DNA from: Stephanodiscus triporus
Taxonomy: Eukaryota > Bacillariophyta > Thalassiosirophyceae > Thalassiosirales > Thalassiosiraceae
Assembly (NCBI GenBank): GCA_036939755.1
Contig: JALLAZ010000919.1
Span: 1 to 11,251 of the forward strand
Length of the DNA: 11,251 nt
Reading direction: 5' to 3'
Part shown: positions 1 through 8,284 of the stretch, piece after piece
Position numbering within the stretch: the first letter of the stretch is position 1
Layout of the letters: each line of letters opens with the position of its first letter
Translations under genes and position numbers: made by a program
The notes under the pieces: model-generated
The model's database searches: none
What the model saw: the letters and a program-made list of their open reading frames with translations, nothing else
What the model was told of the DNA's origin: nothing

Positions 1-1
1 A

Positions 2-175
2 AGGTCGCGCCACGAGACCTTCAACGGCCGCCTCAAGAACTGGGGGATCCTCGAGCGGAGATACCGCCACAACATCGGGACGCACGGCATGGTGTTCACT
101 GCATGTGCAGTGATCACCCAGCTCGGCGTCGCAAACGGAGAGCCCCTTTTTGAGGTGGAGTACAGCGACAAGTAG
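2..175 (+). CDS. DDE-superfamily transposase, C-terminal fragment (5' end outside window)
   Basis: The first 57 codons are open from the left edge and end at TAG (173-175). The peptide starts RSRHETFNGRLKNWGIL and ends NGEPLFEVEYSDK. The order RHETFN-RLK, then an aromatic-R-H step, then a hydrophobic helix (FTACAVITQL) and NGEPLFEV is what I know from the C-terminal end of DDE-superfamily (Tnp4/plavaka-like) transposases that are repeated in diatom and other algal genomes. The RH-E pair probably contains the last acidic catalytic residue of the DDE fold, but the rest of the core lies outside the window. The gene would encode the cut-and-paste recombinase of a DNA transposon. Whether the copy is intact cannot be judged. 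I found no matching terminal inverted repeat in the 420 bases that follow. Family call is by motif memory, not by a search. Confidence 0.7.
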   Translation, partial: RSRHETFNGRLKNWGILERRYRHNIGTHGMVFTACAVITQLGVANGEPLFEVEYSDK

Positions 176-596
176 ATCAATCATAGTTTCATTCTTTCAT
201 AACTCTAGTAGCATTTCTAATGACAACAGACATAGTACTTCTAGTTAATAATCATTCATCTCATTAACCATTATAACTATCCTCTTCGTCTAGCGGAGGA
301 GGGAGCGGCAGCGGAGATCATGGTTGAGTAGCTTCTACCTAGTTAATTTCACTAATAAGACACGATACTCATGTATCGTGGGGAAAGTCCTTCGAAAGGG
401 AGGGCTGGCCCCCTATTTCCCTCAAATAATTTCGAGAAAAAAGCATCTGCTCGCTCCATGATGTGCGCAGCAGGCGATTTGTGGGTGTGATTCAAGAAGC
501 CTGGCTCTCCTCGTGAGCTTACCCTGCAATCATCTTCTGTAGTAGTTACCTTTTTCTTGTCTACACTGTTCACTAAGTAACACAGAACAGGTAAAG
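176..596. other. Intergenic, transposon 3' flank and RGLE-gene upstream region
   Basis: AT-rich stretch between the transposase stop codon and the ATG at 597. It should hold the 3' end of the transposon and the promoter of the next gene. The only clear structures are the hairpin at 361-380 and an imperfect CCTTCGAAAGG palindrome right after it at about 389-399. The bases just before the ATG (CACTAAGTAACACAGAACAG, then GTAAAG) resemble the end of an intron with a branch-site-like CTAA and a terminal AG, so a 5'-UTR intron is possible but not shown. Confidence 0.5.
361..380. repeat. Perfect 8-bp inverted repeat (hairpin) upstream of RGLE gene
   Basis: CACGATAC (361-368) and GTATCGTG (373-380) are exact reverse complements around a 4-base TCAT loop. 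It sits between a transposase tail and the next gene. It could be a transposon end structure, a dyad for a regulator, or chance. Confidence 0.55.
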
Positions 597-2579
597 ATGG
601 GCTTCGAGAATGCTCGCGACTCTTACAGCGACCTCACTAACATTAAGAAAGGACAGCGTGACCAAAAACATCTTTCGGAGGGGGAAATTGTCAAGGGCAC
701 CAGCGGCAAGTCGCTGAAGAAGCAGATTATCTTTCGGAAAAAGGAGGGTGGGGGAGGATGCTTTTCGGTTAGGAATGCGGCGTCGGCATCGTCTGTGGCT
801 ACGGGAGATATCGGTGGCTATGGCGATTGCGCGAGCGGCGCATCGGCGTTTAGTGGACAAGCAGAGAATCTAGAACGGGGTTTCTCGTCTGTCAATGACC
901 TTTTCTATGAGCCATGCGAAGTTGACGCAAACGACGAGGAACAGTTGCCGATTTGGGAGATGACGGGAAGTGATCCATGGAAGATCGATTATTTCCTCGC
1001 AGCTGCCGGTGGCAAAAATAGCAACCAGCTCCACAGTAACACGTCATCCATTGCTGAATGTGAAAGGATATTCACCGTCCCTGAAGTTTATGATTTAATG
1101 CAGATGCGCAAGCATTCAGCACACAAGCTAATGCGTAACGGCTCAAATTTTGACGGTACTGATCAAGAGCTGTGCGGCAATATATTAAGCTGCTTCAACC
1201 CTTGGAAACAATCGGTGTCTCCGATCAAAGGGGTTCAAGATCCTGATTTTAGTGATGCTATGCCTGGGCATGTACATGGCGTGCTGAGTAAAAATTCCAC
1301 CGTGTCATACGAAGGTGTAAAAAGTGCGATGAAACATTCCTCAATGGCTGTTCAATTGTATCTTGGTATGCCTGCATCTGTCAGAAAATTGTTTCATCCA
1401 AGCTTGTACAAGGTTCATTTGGATGATTTAGTGGAAGAGGGAGATGATAGTGGGATCGCTTTTGTTCGAAAAAGGGCATGCATTGTGGGATATGATCATA
1501 ATATTACATATGCCTCTGGGGTGACGGCTGGTGTTGATTCCAATGCGTCATCTACTTTGTCGAAATCTATGAAACGCAAGGTTTATTTCAGCGAACTTAA
1601 ACGTGTCCTCCACGTTCGTAAGTTCACTCCCAAGGAGTCAATTGAGATATGGTACCAACGGGAGGACTTTGAATATTTTCGTTCTGAAATGACTTTGTTG
1701 GTTCAAGAAAACGAGGCCTCGAGAGAATTGGCACAAGTTTGGTTCGAGGCACACGAGAATAGACGGAAAGGAACAGGACAGCCTTTGAAGGCTTGTGAAG
1801 AGGGGATCGACGACTCCCATGTTCGCAGAACCGTTGATAGCAACTTCGGTAGTCCTGCCAAACAAACTACATCTCGCTCCGAGTATTGGTGGCACGACTA
1901 TGATCACTCCCGCCGCGGACTAGAGCGTTATGCCTCTCCTGGTCAGGCACGACAGATCCTCGCCAGTTACAAAGTCGCCGTGCACAAAGTATTGGGCGAG
2001 CAACAGCGACAACGCCTGCTTAGCCATTTCTGTATCCCCGGATCACTAAACCCGGATAAGATTGCTGAGGTGTATCATGAATACACAGCATGGAGCCGAG
2101 ACTTGGCGCTAGCGGCTGGCGCCAGCGATGCTGATGCCGTGAGTACAAATTTCGACGACGACAAGAGGCACACAAGGGAATATTACATGTTGAAGCAAGT
2201 CGTCGCGAGTGGCTTCAAGGTTCATAAGCGCATGCCCAAGTTTATGTATCCCAAGTGCATCACACCGACGGGCTACATAGACGAAAGAGAGACTCTGTAC
2301 TTTGACGGCAAAAAGGCATCGAGTTTATTGGACAGGGTTGTGAAGATAATGAGCAAGAGTAGACCATCGTTGACAGGCGAGGAGGCAAGGGAGGAAATGA
2401 GTCATTTACATACCAAAGATTTGCAAGGGCCAGTGTCACCATCACTGTTGGCAAGTTTGCACGCACAAGAGCAAACTAATGGTAAACTGGTTGGTGATTT
2501 AGATCAAAACAAGGCAAGGGCGGAGGCATTGCAGAAGAGCATGGCAGAGAAGGCGAAGAACTTTCCATTTCACCAATAA
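597..2579 (+). CDS. Uncharacterised diatom 'RGLE-motif' family protein
   Basis: Intact, intronless 660-residue frame. The start is the first ATG after an in-frame TAG at 543-545. Residues 1-120 are polar and Gly/Ser-rich (KKEGGGGCF), probably disordered. A soluble region at about 155-330 follows (FTVPEVYDLMQMRK, then a patch ending VRKRACIVGYD). Residues 329-362 read VYFSELKRVLHVRKF then IEIWYQREDFEYFR. Residues 439-497 read RRGLERYASPGQARQI, then a helix with VLGEQQRQR, then the Asp-Lys-Ile-Ala-Glu-Val-Tyr step at 487-493. This pairing of a W-Y..E-D-F box with an RGLE box and a second helical segment matches a large protein family I have seen repeatedly in diatoms and other stramenopiles, with no known function to my knowledge. 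The C-terminal 100 residues are charged and helical (ARAEALQKSMAEKAKN), possibly coiled coil. There is no signal peptide or membrane segment, so it is probably cytosolic or nuclear. Codon use is AT-neutral, unlike the GC-rich genes to the right. Confidence 0.85.
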   Translation: MGFENARDSYSDLTNIKKGQRDQKHLSEGEIVKGTSGKSLKKQIIFRKKEGGGGCFSVRNAASASSVATGDIGGYGDCASGASAFSGQAENLERGFSSVNDLFYEPCEVDANDEEQLPIWEMTGSDPWKIDYFLAAAGGKNSNQLHSNTSSIAECERIFTVPEVYDLMQMRKHSAHKLMRNGSNFDGTDQELCGNILSCFNPWKQSVSPIKGVQDPDFSDAMPGHVHGVLSKNSTVSYEGVKSAMKHSSMAVQLYLGMPASVRKLFHPSLYKVHLDDLVEEGDDSGIAFVRKRACIVGYDHNITYASGVTAGVDSNASSTLSKSMKRKVYFSELKRVLHVRKFTPKESIEIWYQREDFEYFRSEMTLLVQENEASRELAQVWFEAHENRRKGTGQPLKACEEGIDDSHVRRTVDSNFGSPAKQTTSRSEYWWHDYDHSRRGLERYASPGQARQILASYKVAVHKVLGEQQRQRLLSHFCIPGSLNPDKIAEVYHEYTAWSRDLALAAGASDADAVSTNFDDDKRHTREYYMLKQVVASGFKVHKRMPKFMYPKCITPTGYIDERETLYFDGKKASSLLDRVVKIMSKSRPSLTGEEAREEMSHLHTKDLQGPVSPSLLASLHAQEQTNGKLVGDLDQNKARAEALQKSMAEKAKNFPFHQ

Positions 2580-3434
2580 GTGGAACTTCAATCCTTTTCC
2601 AGTTGAAGTCATTTAATAACTGAACAGTGTAACCCTTAGTATAATTTTGCTAAACCATTTTGCTAACATGATTTTTACCATTAGGGCATCAACGCCAATG
2701 TACTGTCATTTGTACAATTCACCTTGTATGTGAACTCAAACTGATTCTCCCAAGATTCACGGAATTATACTCAGATTACTAGCTTCTAGAGCTTGCATCC
2801 TGTGCCTGTGTGTAGCAGTCCTTGTTGTGCACAGGTCTAGTATGGCTTTCTATGTCGATACAAGCTGGCCAGTGCAAAAATACACATCAATTACAGTTTG
2901 CCTAGATAGTTTAGTTATTTTTCTGCTAGGGCTCATCCAATTGTCATGAATCTGCTACCTACTGATCAAATCCGCATTGCCTTGACCTTTATCACCTTCA
3001 GACAGGGGACAGGGAACAAATACAAATTATTCTTGAATAAATTATCAAACTTGTAGAATAAAACTCAGCAGACTCATAGCACTGCCATGTACCACTGAGC
3101 AATTGACAAGAACAGAGAATTGTTCATGGTGGGGGCTCAAAAGTGGGTGGACCACAATGCTTGACCACATTAGAGTTGGGGATGAAAGTCATAAACGAAT
3201 ATGCGGTGCACCATGGACACATCAATTCGTCCACTGTGACTGTGCATATTTTTACATAGACCCCACCAGCCCACTGTTGGAGCCCCCCCCTTGTTCACAG
3301 TCCTCATCTGTTCCTACAGCTCACATGCATTGAGTGCGTTTTGTTGTGTTATGTGTAGTATGCAGACACACGTGGAACTTGTCTCTGAAACTAACTAGAG
3401 GCACAGAAGGTTACCCAGCCCAACCCAGATTAAT
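2580..3434. other. Gene-free AT-rich intergenic region
   Basis: Stops are frequent in all frames and no frame has coherent protein character. AATAAA occurs at 3036-3041 and 3057-3062. These could serve as polyadenylation signals for the upstream gene, but they lie more than 450 bases past its stop. A C8 run sits near 3282. I see no RNA gene here. Confidence 0.5.
2585..2609 (+). terminator. 7-bp stem-loop just downstream of the RGLE gene stop
   Basis: ACTTCAA (2585-2591) pairs exactly with TTGAAGT (2603-2609) across an 11-base pyrimidine-rich loop, five bases after the TAA. In a eukaryote this would be a 3'-UTR hairpin, not a true terminator. It may be chance. Confidence 0.25.
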
Positions 3435-3489
3435 GCATCTGTCAGTCTGTCTATCTGTATGTCTATCTGTGTATCTGTCTGTCTAACTT

Positions 3490-3528
<39 letters not shown>

Positions 3529-3567
3529 GTGTGTGGGTGTGTGTGTGTGTGTGTGTGTGTTATTCTG

Positions 3568-3607
<40 letters not shown>
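3435..3607. repeat. Compound microsatellite: TCTG-like, (CT)n, (GT)n, (CTGT)n
   Basis: The block starts with degenerate tetranucleotide units (CTGT, CTAT, ATGT) at about 3439-3484. It continues with an uninterrupted CT run at about 3492-3524, an imperfect GT run at about 3525-3560, and a pure CTGT/GTCT run at about 3565-3607. All four motifs are one or two changes apart, which suggests growth by slippage and point mutation from one seed. The frame that crosses it would give a Cys/Val/Ser repeat and is not a gene. Confidence 0.95.
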
Positions 3608-4697
3608 CTGCATCCTGCCTGTCAGTTTGTTAAGGTAAGCCAGCAAAGAAAGACCATGGCTAACTTACATACTAATACTAGACTCCAGATGGCTATCATG
3701 GCTTGGGCTTGGGCTTAATAAAATTCCCCCCCCAGGGGAGTGAGGAGGACATGACAACAGAAATGATGATGACCATGTAATGTACGTCACCTGTTTGGTC
3801 TTGATTTCAAAGCTGAACTTCATGTCCGGGAGCCCGCGGCGACGGCGACGGCGACGGGCAAAATAGGCAAATGAAATCCTAAGAGTGTGTCGGGGGAAAG
3901 AGAACTTATTGCGAAAGAGGAGGGAACTGTGGACAAAGACGACGTCGTGAATTATGTTGACGGAATCTCCATCATGGTTCATTGGTCTAAAACCAAGGCC
4001 TCTCTCACACAAGGAGGATCACGGACAGACCAAGCAGCGGCTATCTCAGTTTGTTTTCTCCGTTTGTTCCTTTTTTCCGTTCAAAGTTGAATGATTTAAT
4101 TCTCTACATAGGAGTCAGTACCTAAGAGACAGTGCCCTCCATCCACTCTCTTCGGCGCCCGGTGCACAATAATGTGGACCAACAGCAATGGTGAACGGCC
4201 AATCGATGACCTTCCGTCTTTAGAACCGCCGGTCTTTTACGTTCCCAACCGGCGTTTGTATCCCATGCGAATCAAAAAAGGGGAGGGAGCCGTTCCACGT
4301 CCACCAACTGCGCGCGCCCTCTCTTTCTCGACGAATATTACGCAATCGCGGGATTCGGCGGCTTCTGTACCCCAACCCGGCCATCCATTTCGGCGGCAGT
4401 AACCAAAGAGGCCGAGATGGTGATTTATCTGAGTCGGGGGCAGTGTCATCGACCTGGTCTCTCCTCCACCTCCGAACATAATAGAGAATATCATTCGGCC
4501 CTCTGCAATTGTGCCACGCTCTAAATCCCATGAGCAGTCGCGCAACGTCCGTACAACCCATCATATTATACCGACATCATATTATCCTCACACCGCCCAT
4601 TTCCGTCAAAGCACAAACAGCGGAGACGCATTGCCCGAAACGCGCCCTCATCATATTTTTTCTTTGTGATCCGGAGTGAATAGATAATACTTCGACG
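3608..4697. other. Intergenic region and cyclin upstream region
   Basis: About 1.1 kb without a convincing gene. It holds a C8-A-G4 run at 3726-3738 and a short GGCGAC repeat at about 3837-3858. A 55-codon stretch at about 3890-4060 on the plus strand has coding-like character but no ATG and no frame beyond it. The last 500 bases become GC-richer and should contain the cyclin promoter. An in-frame TGA at 4677-4679 closes the cyclin frame upstream. I could not identify a TATA box or initiator with confidence. Confidence 0.45.
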
Positions 4698-4945
4698 ATG
4701 TCCCACCAGACCTATCAGTGCGCTACCGCCGCCTCGCGTCGGCTGACCAACAACGATCGTCCGACGACTTGCTACCAGCCCCGCAGCGAGGGCGGCGCCG
4801 GCGTCCGCGCGCGCTCCGTCGGTGACGTGGTCGACTTCGGCCGGCACTCGTCGCACGGCCGGTGGGAAATGAGGGCGGGGGAGGAGAACGACGGCAACCG
4901 CGTCGTCGATGTCGTCGTCGTCGACTACGATGACGACGACGACGA

Positions 4946-4979
<34 letters not shown>

Positions 4980-7181
4980 CAGGAGCCCATGGACATCCTG
5001 TACGAGCGGGAGGTGCAACACGGACGTCACCACCACCATCGCGACCACCGCGAGCAACACCTCCGCAGTCATTCCGAGCCGATCGTCGGCACGTCCGCGA
5101 GCGCGACCTACGCGTCGTCCGACGACCTCGACCTGCGCCTCTCGATGTCGGCCGACCACCTCATCGCGCTCCTTCAGCGCGAGGCCGGGCACTACTCGAC
5201 GCCGCTGCCTGCGCGGTACTATCCCACGGAATTCGTCGACGATGGCGAGTCGTCGTCGTCGTCGTCGTCCGCCGAGGACGACGCCGCAGACGGCCCTTCC
5301 CCCCGCAGGGCCTCCTCCGCCACCATCGGGCCGTGGAGGAAGCGCATCGCGTCGTGGATGTACGACGTCGTCGACCACTTCCGCTACGACCGCAACGCCG
5401 TGAGCGTAGCCCTCGCTTACATCGATCGGCACGTCGGTCGCGTCCTCGTCGAGAACGAGCGCAGGCGTCGGTCGGACGACGGAGAGGACGCCCGTAGGGG
5501 CGAGCCCCCGATCAAGAGGCGTCACTTCCAGCTCATAGCCGTGACGTGCCTGTACCTCGCCATCAAGGTCCACGGCGAGCTGATGGAGGACGATCCGGTC
5601 ACGGGCGAGGCGTACGATGCCGTGGCGTCGCTCGTGCACGAGGTCGACGGACGCGCATTCCTCGGCGCGAGGGGGGTCGTCGAAGACGGAGACTACGAGG
5701 AGGACGACGAGGACGGGACGTCGGGCCGTCGCGGGAACGGCGACGACGACGACGACGACCTGCGGGCGATGTCCAGGAAGATCGCCGACCTAACCCGCCG
5801 GCATCGTATGGCCCGGTGGGGATCCCGCCTCGGGAGCTCGTTCGGCCTGCCGCTGTCCTCCTGCGGGGGTGGCGGCGACGCCCCCCGAACGGCCTCGGCG
5901 TCGTCGATCGCGTCGTCGACGACGTTGTCGCGGATGCCCGCCGCGCCTCATTCGAACCTGCCGTACAAGCCCCGCAAGCGCGGCATGCTCTCCGGTCCGC
6001 TCCGCCTCCATTCCTTCGTGGAGCTGAGTCGCGGCCTCTTCACGGCGAGGGACATCGTCGAGACCGAGACGAAGGTCCTGGTCTCGATGAATTACGTCGT
6101 CAACCCGCCCACGAGCCGTCGATTCGTCGGCGAGCTCCTGAGGATGCTGGCCCTGTGCTTCTCCGGCACCGCGACCGTCGACGGGCGCGATACCGCGGAG
6201 GCGTCGGCGACATCGGCCGAGCGGACGCTGGGCCTCGACCGGAGGGAGGTCCTGAGCAGCGTCCTCGGGAACGCCTGCCGGCAGATCGAGAGCGCCGCGG
6301 CCGTGCCGGCATTGAGCATAGGATGCCTCCCCAGCGTCGTCGCCTACGGCGCGATGCTGAACGCAATCGAGGAAGAGTTCAAGAAGATGGCGACGAGCGC
6401 CATGGAGACGGACGACGACGATTCGCCGCAGCTCGAGGACTACCAGCGTCATTATCGACGGTACTCCCGCAGCTACTCCCAGATCGGCGGCGCGTCCTCG
6501 ACGAAGGCCCGCAGCCCGAGCGACAGGGACCTGTTCCTGGAGGCGTGGAAGGAGCAGTTCCTCGTGGCCATGCTCCACGCCACCGACGGCATGCTGTCGC
6601 CCGACTCCCACGACATCTTGAGGGTGAGGGAATTGCTCCTCGACCAGGCGTGGCCCGCGGCCGGTGGGGCAGCGACGACGACGACGACGACGACGAGTCC
6701 CACGGAGGGCCCCAAGCCGGACGGCTCCAAGACGAAGCGCTCGCCTCGCTCGCCGCGCTCCGTCATCTTTCCCAACCCGCGCATGCTGCGGGGTGGCTCC
6801 TTCTTCCGACAGAGCTCGGGCGTGTCGTCGACTGCCGGCGATTCCACGAGGCTCCTCTCCCCCTACGACGCGAGGGGACGCTCGTCCCTGTCATTCCGGA
6901 GACTTTCGAGCAGCAGCGTCACCCCCGCCACGACCGCCCTCCCCCACAGGATGTACTACAAGCAATCGTCCGAGCCTATTGCCGAGGTCCCCGCAATGCT
7001 GGGATACAACGGCGGGCATTTCGGACGGTTTGCAGGGCAGACGCCCGACGTCTCTGTCTTCCGAAACGACATGTTGAGGCGAGGTAACGTGAACAACTAC
7101 GAGGCCAATTCATGGAGGACGTCGACGGGCGAGGCATTCCAGTCGACAATTCCCAACCCTCCTCTATTCTTCAGCGCTTGA
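4698..7181 (+). CDS. Diatom-specific-type cyclin with interrupted cyclin box
   Basis: 827-residue cyclin, expected to bind and activate a cyclin-dependent kinase in the nucleus. The start is the first ATG after an in-frame TGA 21 bases upstream. Residues 1-210 are low complexity, with 16 consecutive Asp at 78-93 and Ser at 185-191. The cyclin N domain starts at 214 (RKRIASWMYDVVDHF, then an AYIDRHV helix) and continues at 278-294 (QLIAVTCLYLAIKVHGE). K290 falls where canonical cyclin boxes carry the CDK-contacting Lys. About 140 residues of Asp/Ser/Gly-rich insertion follow. The box then resumes at 434-472 (LHSFVELSRGLFTARDI, then E457 and NYVVNPPT). The SFVELSRG-FT-R signature and the RF-V-LLR-L step are typical of the expanded diatom-specific cyclins (dsCYC). 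A C-terminal cyclin fold spans about 476-650, itself broken by short acidic and Ser-rich loops near 486-514 and 570-605. The tail to 827 is Ser/Thr/Pro-rich, with seven Thr at 660-666 and several SP sites (RSPRSPRS). Known dsCYCs are tied to nutrient or light cues. The signal for this one is unknown. Confidence 0.88.
4929..4976 (+). repeat. (GAC/GAT)16 triplet repeat coding poly-Asp
   Basis: Sixteen consecutive Asp codons, fourteen GAC and two GAT, inside the cyclin N-terminal region (residues 78-93). The two GAT interruptions at the 5' side suggest recent expansion of the pure 3' part. Confidence 0.95.
6675..6695 (+). repeat. (ACG)7 triplet repeat coding poly-Thr
   Basis: Seven ACG codons at cyclin residues 660-666, just after the second cyclin fold. 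This is the same CGA triplet as the poly-Asp tract at 4929-4976, read in another frame. Confidence 0.9.
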
Positions 7182-8002
7182 TCGGCCGTGGAGGTGAGGT
7201 ACTCCTGGTACTAAGGACATGCAATTGTGGAAGAAGAATAATGCGCGTCATGCGACTTTACCACATGTCTAACAACAACAAACATAGAGACATATTTATT
7301 GCATTAAAAGAAAAGCGAAAAAAAATAATTTCGGGTTGAAAAAGAAATTTATGAGCTTTCGACTCTTCTAAAAGTGATTTTTCTGTGATTCAAACACGTG
7401 TACGCAGGTCATGAGATCTCAATCTAATGAATGTGTGTCCCCCCCAACTCGCGCCAGGTCAATCGGCAATGAGACCTCGATCAATATCACGAGCAGAGGG
7501 TGAAGTATCATGGTTTGACCGATGCCGATGGGGGGGGGGGATGCTGTTAGTTCTACACCGGCGACTCGCATTTTCCCGGAATGCCCGGAAATTGATACGA
7601 GGCAGTCGGCCGAGGGAGGAGGAGGATGCATCCACAAGGAATGCGTGACAGAGGGGAAGGAAACAGGGAGCGCAGAGTCGGCAGCAAGTGCCTTTCACTC
7701 TCTTGTGTTCCCGCCACCTCTCCGACAAGCTGCTTGTCTAATACCTAACGTAGTGCTTGCGTCATCTGACGGCGACTACTGACGTAGTAATGACGTCGAC
7801 AGGCGAATAGTTCTGACACAGGTTTCTCTTACACATACGAGCTATCGTAGCCAGCTGTCGACGCTGACATAACTGTGACGTCCGTTCGTTCAAGCCAAGT
7901 TGTTGCTACTCACATAGGAATACGTACACCAAAAAATCATCTCTCCCGGAATTTTTGGGTCCTGTCTTGCTTCCTCCATTCGTGGTGGAAAAAGCATGCA
8001 CG
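7182..8002. other. Cyclin 3' flank and intergenic region
   Basis: The first 250 bases are AT-rich and probably the cyclin 3' UTR. A G11 run lies at 7530-7540 and a C7 run at 7439-7445. From 7740 to 7885 there are repeated TGACG-type motifs and an inverted repeat, listed separately. I see no convincing gene on either strand. Confidence 0.45.
7780..7881. promoter_or_regulatory. Cluster of TGACGT (CRE/bZIP-like) motifs with a 9-bp inverted repeat
   Basis: TGACGT occurs at 7780-7785, 7791-7796 and 7876-7881, and TGACGC in reverse at 7760-7765. CGTCGACAG (7794-7802) is the exact reverse complement of CTGTCGACG (7855-7863), 52 bases apart. TGACGT-type elements are known CO2/cAMP-response sites bound by bZIP factors in Phaeodactylum promoters. 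Here the cluster lies 120-220 bases before the ATG of a doubtful small gene. A role is inferred only. Confidence 0.35.
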
Positions 8003-8284
8003 ATGCACACCAACCTGGGCGACTTAGGTGGGTATTATCATCATAAAAAGTCGGTACCCCGCTCCATCATCAAAATTACAGACGCCATGCCGACGAATGT
8101 CTCGAAGAATAAGGCGGCGAAAGCCGACGTGGGCTTCTCCACTCCGAACCACCAGAACAACGCCCCGCCGACGTTGTCGACCACGTCCATTTCTAATTTC
8201 AACAGCTCGCAGTACTACGAGGAGGATTCGGAAGGAAGTGATCCAATCCCATACCATCTTCAGTTAGCTTGGTCGGATGAGTGA
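8003..8284 (+). CDS. Small hypothetical protein or first exon
   Basis: A 93-residue frame from the first ATG (8003) to TGA (8282-8284). The frame is open upstream to about 7955, but only through a TTG. The peptide begins MHTNLGDLGGYYHHKKS. It has a basic middle (VSKNKAAKAD), an Asn/Thr/Ser-rich stretch, and an acidic end (YYEEDSEGSD). There is no signal peptide or membrane segment, and I recognise no family. If GTGAG at 8281 is a splice donor and the CAG at 8332-8334 the acceptor, the frame gains 18 acidic/polar codons (DTSRSEESNDSQ...) to a TGA at 8390-8392. The 54-base intron is short for a diatom. Base composition is intermediate, so coding status is uncertain. Confidence 0.35.
   Translation: MHTNLGDLGGYYHHKKSVPRSIIKITDAMPTNVSKNKAAKADVGFSTPNHQNNAPPTLSTTSISNFNSSQYYEEDSEGSDPIPYHLQLAWSDE

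Noticed and set aside
1228..1245. GGTTCAAGATCC resembling a tRNA B box
   Set aside because: It lies inside the RGLE-family coding frame, and no A box or cloverleaf can be built around it.
3103..3333. 76-codon plus-strand frame with many Cys and Trp
   Set aside because: No ATG at the beginning, no recognised family, and it lies in AT-rich repeat-like DNA.
3887..4090. Short plus-strand frame with coding-like text, and the minus-strand frame 3665-4012 opposite it
   Set aside because: The plus frame has no ATG at its beginning, the minus frame is Arg/Ser-rich, and neither has a neighbour exon or a recognisable domain.
4172..4402. 76-codon plus-strand frame before the cyclin
   Set aside because: No domain, low-complexity Pro/Arg content, overlapped by two equally open minus-strand frames. 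At most an upstream frame of the cyclin transcript.
4566..5639. Long minus-strand frame opposite the cyclin 5' half
   Set aside because: It gives poly-Val and Arg-rich sequence from the triplet repeats, while the plus strand has recognisable cyclin helices.
5577..6000. The cyclin insertion as an unspliced intron
   Set aside because: No good donor motif, no stop codon over more than 400 bases, and Asp/Ser codon use like the rest of the gene.
5790..6611. Minus-strand frame opposite the cyclin 3' half
   Set aside because: Arg/Gly/Ala-rich low complexity, no start context, and antisense to the second cyclin fold.
5546..7087. 513-codon plus-strand frame inside the cyclin gene
   Set aside because: Arg/Pro/Gly-rich product without any domain. 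It is a GC-driven shadow of the cyclin frame.
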